Of a stretch of DNA of 64,000 bases, positions 58,856-64,000 are shown piece by piece (position 1 is the stretch's first letter; every line of letters begins with the position of its first letter). The notes below the pieces were generated by a model. The model saw only the letters and a list, made by a program, of their open reading frames with translations. It was not told where the DNA came from and ran no database searches. The stretch comes from Stenotrophomonas acidaminiphila (lineage in GTDB: Bacteria; Pseudomonadota; Gammaproteobacteria; Xanthomonadales; Xanthomonadaceae): contig CP019797.1 in assembly GCA_002951995.1 (NCBI GenBank), positions 1,596,501-1,660,500 of the forward strand, in the 5' to 3' direction. A program made the position numbers and the translations under genes.

Positions 58856-60099
58856 CAGTTGCCCAGCGCCTCCGGCAGCAGTGCATCGACGAAGGCTTCC
58901 GGGTCGAATACGCGCAGGTCTTCCGGGCGCTCGCCGATGCCGGCGAAGCGGATCGGAATGCCGAACTCGCGCGCCAGCGCGAACACCACGCCACCCTTGG
59001 CGGTGCCGTCGAGCTTGGTCACCACCAGCCCGGTGACGCCGGCGGCGGCGTGGAACTGGCGCAACTGGTTCAGCGCGTTCTGGCCGGTGGTGCCGTCGAT
59101 CACCATCAGCACCTCATGCGGCGCGCTGGGGTCGATCTTGCCCAGTACGCGGCGGATCTTGCTCAGCTCGTTCATCAGCCCGGCCTGGGTGTGCAGGCGG
59201 CCGGCGGTGTCGGCGATCAGCACGCTGGTGCCGCGCGCCTTGCCGGCCTGCAGTGCGTCGAACGCCACCGATGCCGCGTCGGCGTTCTGGCCCTGGGCGA
59301 TCACCGCCACGCCGTTGCGCTCGCCCCACACCTGCAACTGCGCTACCGCGGCGGCGCGGAAGGTATCGCCGGCGGCCAGCATCAGGCTGTGGCCCTCGTC
59401 TTTGAAGCGCTTGGCCAGCTTGCCGATGGTGGTGGTCTTGCCAACGCCGTTGACGCCCACGGTGAGGATCACGAACGGCCTGGCGTCGCGGTCGATGACC
59501 AGTGGCCGGGCCACGGGCTGCAGCAGCGCGATCAGGTCGGCGCGCAGCGCGGCGAGCAGCGCGTTGGCGTCGGCGAACTCGCGCGATTTCATGCGCCGGC
59601 GCAGGTCTTCGACCAGCGCGGTGGTGGCCGGCACGCCGACGTCGGCGGTCAGCAGCGCGGTCTCGATCTCGTCGAGCAGGTCGTCGTCCAGCCGCGGGTT
59701 GCGCGAGAACAGGCCGCCAAAGCTGCGGGCGAAGGCGCTGTTGCGCAGGCGGTCACGCCAGCCGGGCTTGCCCGCCGGGGCGGCCGGGGCGGCGTTGGCC
59801 GGGATCAGGCCCGCGTCGGTGGCATCCACGGCCGTCGTCGCTGCAGCGGTCCCGGCCGCCGCGGAGGGTGCGGTGCTGTCTGCGACAGGCGCGGGCGCGG
59901 TGATGGCGGGCGCGGGCGCAACGGGGTCCAGGGCCGGCGCCGGGTCAGCGGCGGGCGCCGCGTCGGCGGGGTCGGCCGCCGGCGCGGGCTGTTCGGCCGG
60001 CGCGGGCAGGGCGGAGGCCAGCTCCTCGGCGCTGAATTGCGGGGGCTTGCCGACCGCGGGGGCGTCCTGCGGCTTCTTGCGACGGAAAAAACTGAGCAT
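58855..60099 (-). CDS. ftsY: signal recognition particle receptor FtsY
   Basis: GTPase that docks SRP-ribosome complexes at the membrane. 414 residues from ATG 60099 (MLSFFRRKKPQD); an in-frame upstream Met is at 60126. N-terminal about 100 residues are an Ala/Pro-rich acidic A domain. NG domain: G1 GVNGVGKTTTIGKLA, G3 DTAGRLHTQ, G4 TKLDGTAKGG. Coupled to mutY. Confidence 0.95.
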   Translation of the reverse strand: MLSFFRRKKPQDAPAVGKPPQFSAEELASALPAPAEQPAPAADPADAAPAADPAPALDPVAPAPAITAPAPVADSTAPSAAAGTAAATTAVDATDAGLIPANAAPAAPAGKPGWRDRLRNSAFARSFGGLFSRNPRLDDDLLDEIETALLTADVGVPATTALVEDLRRRMKSREFADANALLAALRADLIALLQPVARPLVIDRDARPFVILTVGVNGVGKTTTIGKLAKRFKDEGHSLMLAAGDTFRAAAVAQLQVWGERNGVAVIAQGQNADAASVAFDALQAGKARGTSVLIADTAGRLHTQAGLMNELSKIRRVLGKIDPSAPHEVLMVIDGTTGQNALNQLRQFHAAAGVTGLVVTKLDGTAKGGVVFALAREFGIPIRFAGIGERPEDLRVFDPEAFVDALLPEALGN

Positions 60100-60210
60100 G
60101 GATGAGAAAAACCGGGGTAGGGCCACATGCTACCACCGGCGCTGGCGGCGGCCGGTCCGCAGCGGCGGAAAACGGGCTAAAGTCGGCGCCTGGCAGGCCG
60201 ATGACAAGGC

Positions 60211-60510
60211 ATGAACGCGATTCCCTCGATTGCCGCCTCCGGCATGCGCGTGGCCGTGATGGGCGTGCGCGTGGCGGCGCAGAACATCGCCGTGCAACCG
60301 GTGCAGCCGGTGGGGCCGCGGCAGGTGCTGGCGGTGCAGACCCTTGCCGGTGGCGGCGCCAGCGCGCGGGTGTCCGCGGGCGAGGGGGCGCCGGACCTGG
60401 CCGCCGACCTGCTGGCGGCCAGGACCTATGAAGTCGCCTTTGCCGCCAACGCGGTGGTGATCCGGCGCAACAGCGAAATGCTGGGGACGCTGTTCGACGC
60501 GTTCGCCTGA
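60211..60510 (+). CDS. short flagellar rod/hook-like protein
   Basis: 99 residues. The N-terminal IPSIAASGMRVAVMGVRVAAQNIA and C-terminal AARTYEVAFAANAVVIRRNSEMLGTLFDAF copy the two ends of axial flagellar proteins (FlgC/FlgG: N-end coiled helix, C-end YEAN.KVI...EMLGTLLD). The middle beta domain is missing and no other flagellar gene is nearby. Function unknown. Confidence 0.7.
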   Translation: MNAIPSIAASGMRVAVMGVRVAAQNIAVQPVQPVGPRQVLAVQTLAGGGASARVSAGEGAPDLAADLLAARTYEVAFAANAVVIRRNSEMLGTLFDAFA

Positions 60511-60593
60511 CCACCCGGCTTGCGCCGCGTGCGGGTGGCGCGGCCGGCGTCACGCCCGCGGGCAGGGCGCGGATGGACGCCCTGCCGCGACCG

Positions 60594-60616
60594 GCCCCCT
60601 CCGTCGCGGAGGGGGC
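60594..60616. terminator. bidirectional hairpin terminator
   Basis: Perfect 10-base arms GCCCCCTCCG/CGGAGGGGGC with a 3-base loop between convergent genes ending at 60510 and 60625. Confidence 0.65.
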
Positions 60617-60624
60617 GACCGGCC

Positions 60625-62523
60625 TCAGGCCGACAGTTCCAGCAGCAGCTTGTTGAGCCGGCGCACGTAAGCGGCCGGGTCCTTCAGGCCGTCGCCGGCG
60701 GCCAGCGCGGCCTGGTCGAACAGCACCCGCGCCAGGTCGCTGAAGCGGTCCATGTCCGGCTCGGCGTCCAGCTTCTCGATCAGCGGGTGCGCCGGGTTGA
60801 ACTCGAACACCGGCCTGCTCTCGGGCACCTTCTGCCCGCTGGCTTCCAGGATCTGCCGCATCTGCAGGCCCAGGTCCTGCTCGCCGATGGCCAGGATCGC
60901 CGGCGAATCGGTCAGGCGGTGGGAGACGCGCACCTCGGCCACGTCCTCGCCCAGCGCGGTCTTGATGCGCGTGGCCAGCCCTTCCTTGGCCTTGGCGGCT
61001 TCCTCCTGCGCCTTCTTCTCTTCCTCCGAGTCCAGCGTGCCCAGGTCCAGGTCGCCACGGGCCACGTCCACGAACGACTTGCCGTCGAATTCGTGCAGGT
61101 AGTTCATCAGCCACTCGTCGATGCGGTCGGTCATCAACAGCACCTCGATGCCCTTCTTGCGGAACACCTCCAGGTGCGGGCTGTCCTTGACCTGCAGGTA
61201 GCTCTCGCCGGTGAGGTAGTAGATCTTGTCCTGGCCCTGGACCATGCGGCCAACGTAGTCGGCCAGCGCCACGTCCTGCGCGCCGTCGCTGCCATGGGTG
61301 GAGGCGAAGCGCAGCAGCCCGGCGATCTTCTCGCGGTTGTTGAAGTCCTCGGCGGGGCCTTCCTTCAGCACCTGGCCGAATTCCTTCCAGAAGCGCTGGT
61401 AATCGGCGGGGGCGTCCTTGGCCAGCTTCTCCAGCATGTCCAGTGCGCGCCTGGTCAGCGCCGACTTCATCGAGTCGATCACCGGCCCGGACTGCAGGAT
61501 CTCGCGCGAAACGTTCAGCGGCAGGTCGCTGGAGTCGACCACGCCCTTGATGAAGCGCAGGTACAGCGGCAGGAACTGCTCGGCCTGGTCCATGATGAAG
61601 ACGCGCTGCACGTACAGCTTCAGGCCCTTGGCGGCGTCGCGGTGGTACAGGTCGAACGGCGCGCGGCCGGGGGTGTACAGCAGCGAGGTGTATTCCAGCT
61701 TGCCCTCGACCCGGTTGTGGCTCCACGCCAGCGGGTCGGTGAAGTCATGGGCGATGTGCTTGTAGAACTCCTGGTACTCGGCGTCGCTGACCTCGGACTT
61801 GGGCCGGGTCCACAGCGCGTTGGCCTTGTTGACCGCTTCCCACTCCGCCGCCGCCGGCGCCTCGTCGCCAGTGGCCTGCTTGTGCATTTCGATCGGCAGG
61901 CCGATGTGGTCGGAGTACTTCTTGACCAGGCTGCGCAGCTTCCAGCCATCGGCGAAGCCTTCCTCGCCGTCCTTGAGGTGCAGCACGATGCGGGTACCGC
62001 GTTCGGGCTTGTCGATGGTGGCGACCTCGAACTCGCCTTCGCCGCGCGAGGACCAGTGCACGCCCTCGCTGGCCGGCAGCCCGGCGCGGCGGCTGTAGAC
62101 GTCGACCTGGTCGGCGACGATGAAAGCCGAATAGAAGCCCACGCCGAACTGGCCGATCAGGTTGGCGTCCTTCTTCTGGTCGCCGGACAGGTTCTTCAGG
62201 AAGTCGGCGGTGCCCGACTTGGCGATGGTGCCCAGGTGCGCCACGGCTTCGTCGCGGCTCAGGCCGATGCCGTTGTCGTCGATGGTCAGGGTGCGCGCGG
62301 CCGGGTCGGCCTCGATGCGGATGCGCAGCGCGCCGTCGCCTTCCAGCAGCTCCGGCCGGGTCAACGCCTCGAAACGCAGCTTGTCGGCGGCATCGGCGGC
62401 GTTGGAGACCAGCTCGCGCAGGAAGATTTCCTTGTTCGAGTACAGCGAGTGGATCATCAGGTGCAGCAGCTGCTTCACCTCGGTCTGGAAACCGCGGGTT
62501 TCCTTGTGGGCTTCGGCGGTCAT
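60625..62523 (-). CDS. htpG: molecular chaperone HtpG (Hsp90)
   Basis: 632 residues. N-terminal ATPase domain with [29 protein letters not shown] sequence (split here as [19 protein letters not shown]), [12 protein letters not shown] and [15 protein letters not shown] (GHKL motifs); middle and C-terminal dimer domains follow. ATG at 62523 ([19 protein letters not shown]) is the family start; the frame is open upstream. Preceded by a sigma-32 promoter. Confidence 0.96.
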   Translation of the reverse strand: MTAEAHKETRGFQTEVKQLLHLMIHSLYSNKEIFLRELVSNAADAADKLRFEALTRPELLEGDGALRIRIEADPAARTLTIDDNGIGLSRDEAVAHLGTIAKSGTADFLKNLSGDQKKDANLIGQFGVGFYSAFIVADQVDVYSRRAGLPASEGVHWSSRGEGEFEVATIDKPERGTRIVLHLKDGEEGFADGWKLRSLVKKYSDHIGLPIEMHKQATGDEAPAAAEWEAVNKANALWTRPKSEVSDAEYQEFYKHIAHDFTDPLAWSHNRVEGKLEYTSLLYTPGRAPFDLYHRDAAKGLKLYVQRVFIMDQAEQFLPLYLRFIKGVVDSSDLPLNVSREILQSGPVIDSMKSALTRRALDMLEKLAKDAPADYQRFWKEFGQVLKEGPAEDFNNREKIAGLLRFASTHGSDGAQDVALADYVGRMVQGQDKIYYLTGESYLQVKDSPHLEVFRKKGIEVLLMTDRIDEWLMNYLHEFDGKSFVDVARGDLDLGTLDSEEEKKAQEEAAKAKEGLATRIKTALGEDVAEVRVSHRLTDSPAILAIGEQDLGLQMRQILEASGQKVPESRPVFEFNPAHPLIEKLDAEPDMDRFSDLARVLFDQAALAAGDGLKDPAAYVRRLNKLLLELSA

Positions 62524-62579
62524 CGTCGGGTTCGCTCCATGGTTGCCAGGCCGCGCGCGGGCGGCCGATGGCCTCACGG

Positions 62580-62605
62580 ATGTGGGCCCGTCGGCGGATT
62601 TCAAG
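62580..62605 (-). promoter_or_regulatory. heat-shock (sigma-32) promoter of htpG
   Basis: CTTGAAA (62605-62599), identical to the E. coli RpoH -35 consensus, then 12 bases and CCCACAT (62586-62580), close to the CCCCATnT -10. Start predicted near 62572, about 50 bases before the ATG. Confidence 0.7.
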
Positions 62606-62690
62606 ATCGTCGGCCACTGCGGACGCACGCGCGGCCGGGCCCGGCGGTCGATTCGGCTTATCATGCGGCCCCGTTTCCGCCGCCATTCGC

Positions 62691-63838
<1,148 letters not shown>

Positions 63839-63882
63839 CCCATCCCAACAGCCGTAACGAATCCAATAGAGGGAGACGATCC

Positions 63883-64000
63883 ATGAAGAACACGATGCGC
63901 GTGATGCTGGCCGCTTCGCTGGTGCTGGGCTTCACCGCCTGCAAGAAGGAAGAGGCCGCACCGGCCGCCGAGGCGCAGCAGGCGCTGGTGGCCCCGGCCA
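63883..64000 (+). CDS. lipoprotein (N-terminal part only)
   Basis: 39 residues before the window ends. Signal with lipobox FTAC (Cys20) followed by a charged KKEEAAPAAEAQQ linker. GAGGGAGA ribosome site before ATG 63883. Family not recognisable from this fragment. Confidence 0.7.
   Translation, partial: MKNTMRVMLAASLVLGFTACKKEEAAPAAEAQQALVAPA

Noticed and set aside
60211..60510. Full FlgC or FlgB
   Set aside because: At 99 residues it lacks the middle domain and any flagellar neighbours.

Overview
This is a GC-rich, gene-dense stretch of bacterial chromosome. The gene content and order point to a gammaproteobacterium of the family Xanthomonadaceae. Pointers are the zwf-glk-pgl-edd-eda cluster next to a TonB-linked sugar locus, a MetX of the serine/homoserine acyltransferase type, DUF6491 lipoproteins, RluB with a long Gly/Arg tail, and an SDHAF4-like gene leading sdhCDAB. 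Genus is not resolved. I see no tRNA, rRNA, IS element, prophage or CRISPR array.

Region 1 (1-24 kb) is mainly respiratory. cydA (partial) and cydDC diverge around an FNR-like site. LigE, MetX and a methyltransferase follow. Then comes a long minus-strand array for cytochrome c maturation. It starts with ccmA-ccmB near 20.2 kb and resumes with ccmC-D-E-F-G-H-I at 12.9-7.6 kb. The two halves are separated by a five-gene module: a TetR regulator, a decaheme MtrA/DmsE-type cytochrome, an MtrB/PioB-type outer-membrane barrel, a diheme cytochrome c and an azurin. The module has its own candidate promoter with a perfect palindrome at the predicted start site, and ends in a hairpin. This looks like an extracellular electron-transfer conduit placed inside the operon that makes its cofactor-bearing cytochromes. 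It is the most interesting feature of the window.

Region 2 (20-28.6 kb) holds an aminotransferase/omega-amidase pair, a zeta-like kinase with a Phd-type antitoxin, RluB, ScpB-ScpA, a YciI-like protein and BolA.

Region 3 (28.7-48.7 kb) is a carbohydrate locus: a LacI regulator, TonB-dependent receptor, GH144-like lipoprotein, sugar ABC binding protein and two permeases, a 1068-residue discoidin/(alpha/alpha)6 protein, then eda, edd, pgl, glk and zwf, with the ABC ATPase divergent from zwf. Together these would take up a glucan, cut it, import the sugars and feed glucose into the Entner-Doudoroff pathway.

Region 4 (48.7-64 kb) is housekeeping: ygfZ, SDHAF4-like-sdhCDAB, sdhE-ygfX, lolCD, two DUF6491 paralogues, yggX, mutY-ftsY, a flagellar-rod-like mini protein, htpG with a sigma-32 promoter, rsmD-coaD and a partial lipoprotein.

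A caution for every reader: seven genes (cydD twice, metX, rluB, the TonB receptor, edd, glk, lolC) carry apparent frameshifts. All eight are repaired by adding one base, most often in a short G or C run. The uniform sign and the presence of such a break in the normally essential lolC suggest sequencing/assembly deletions rather than real gene decay. Coordinates for those genes span the repaired reading frame.
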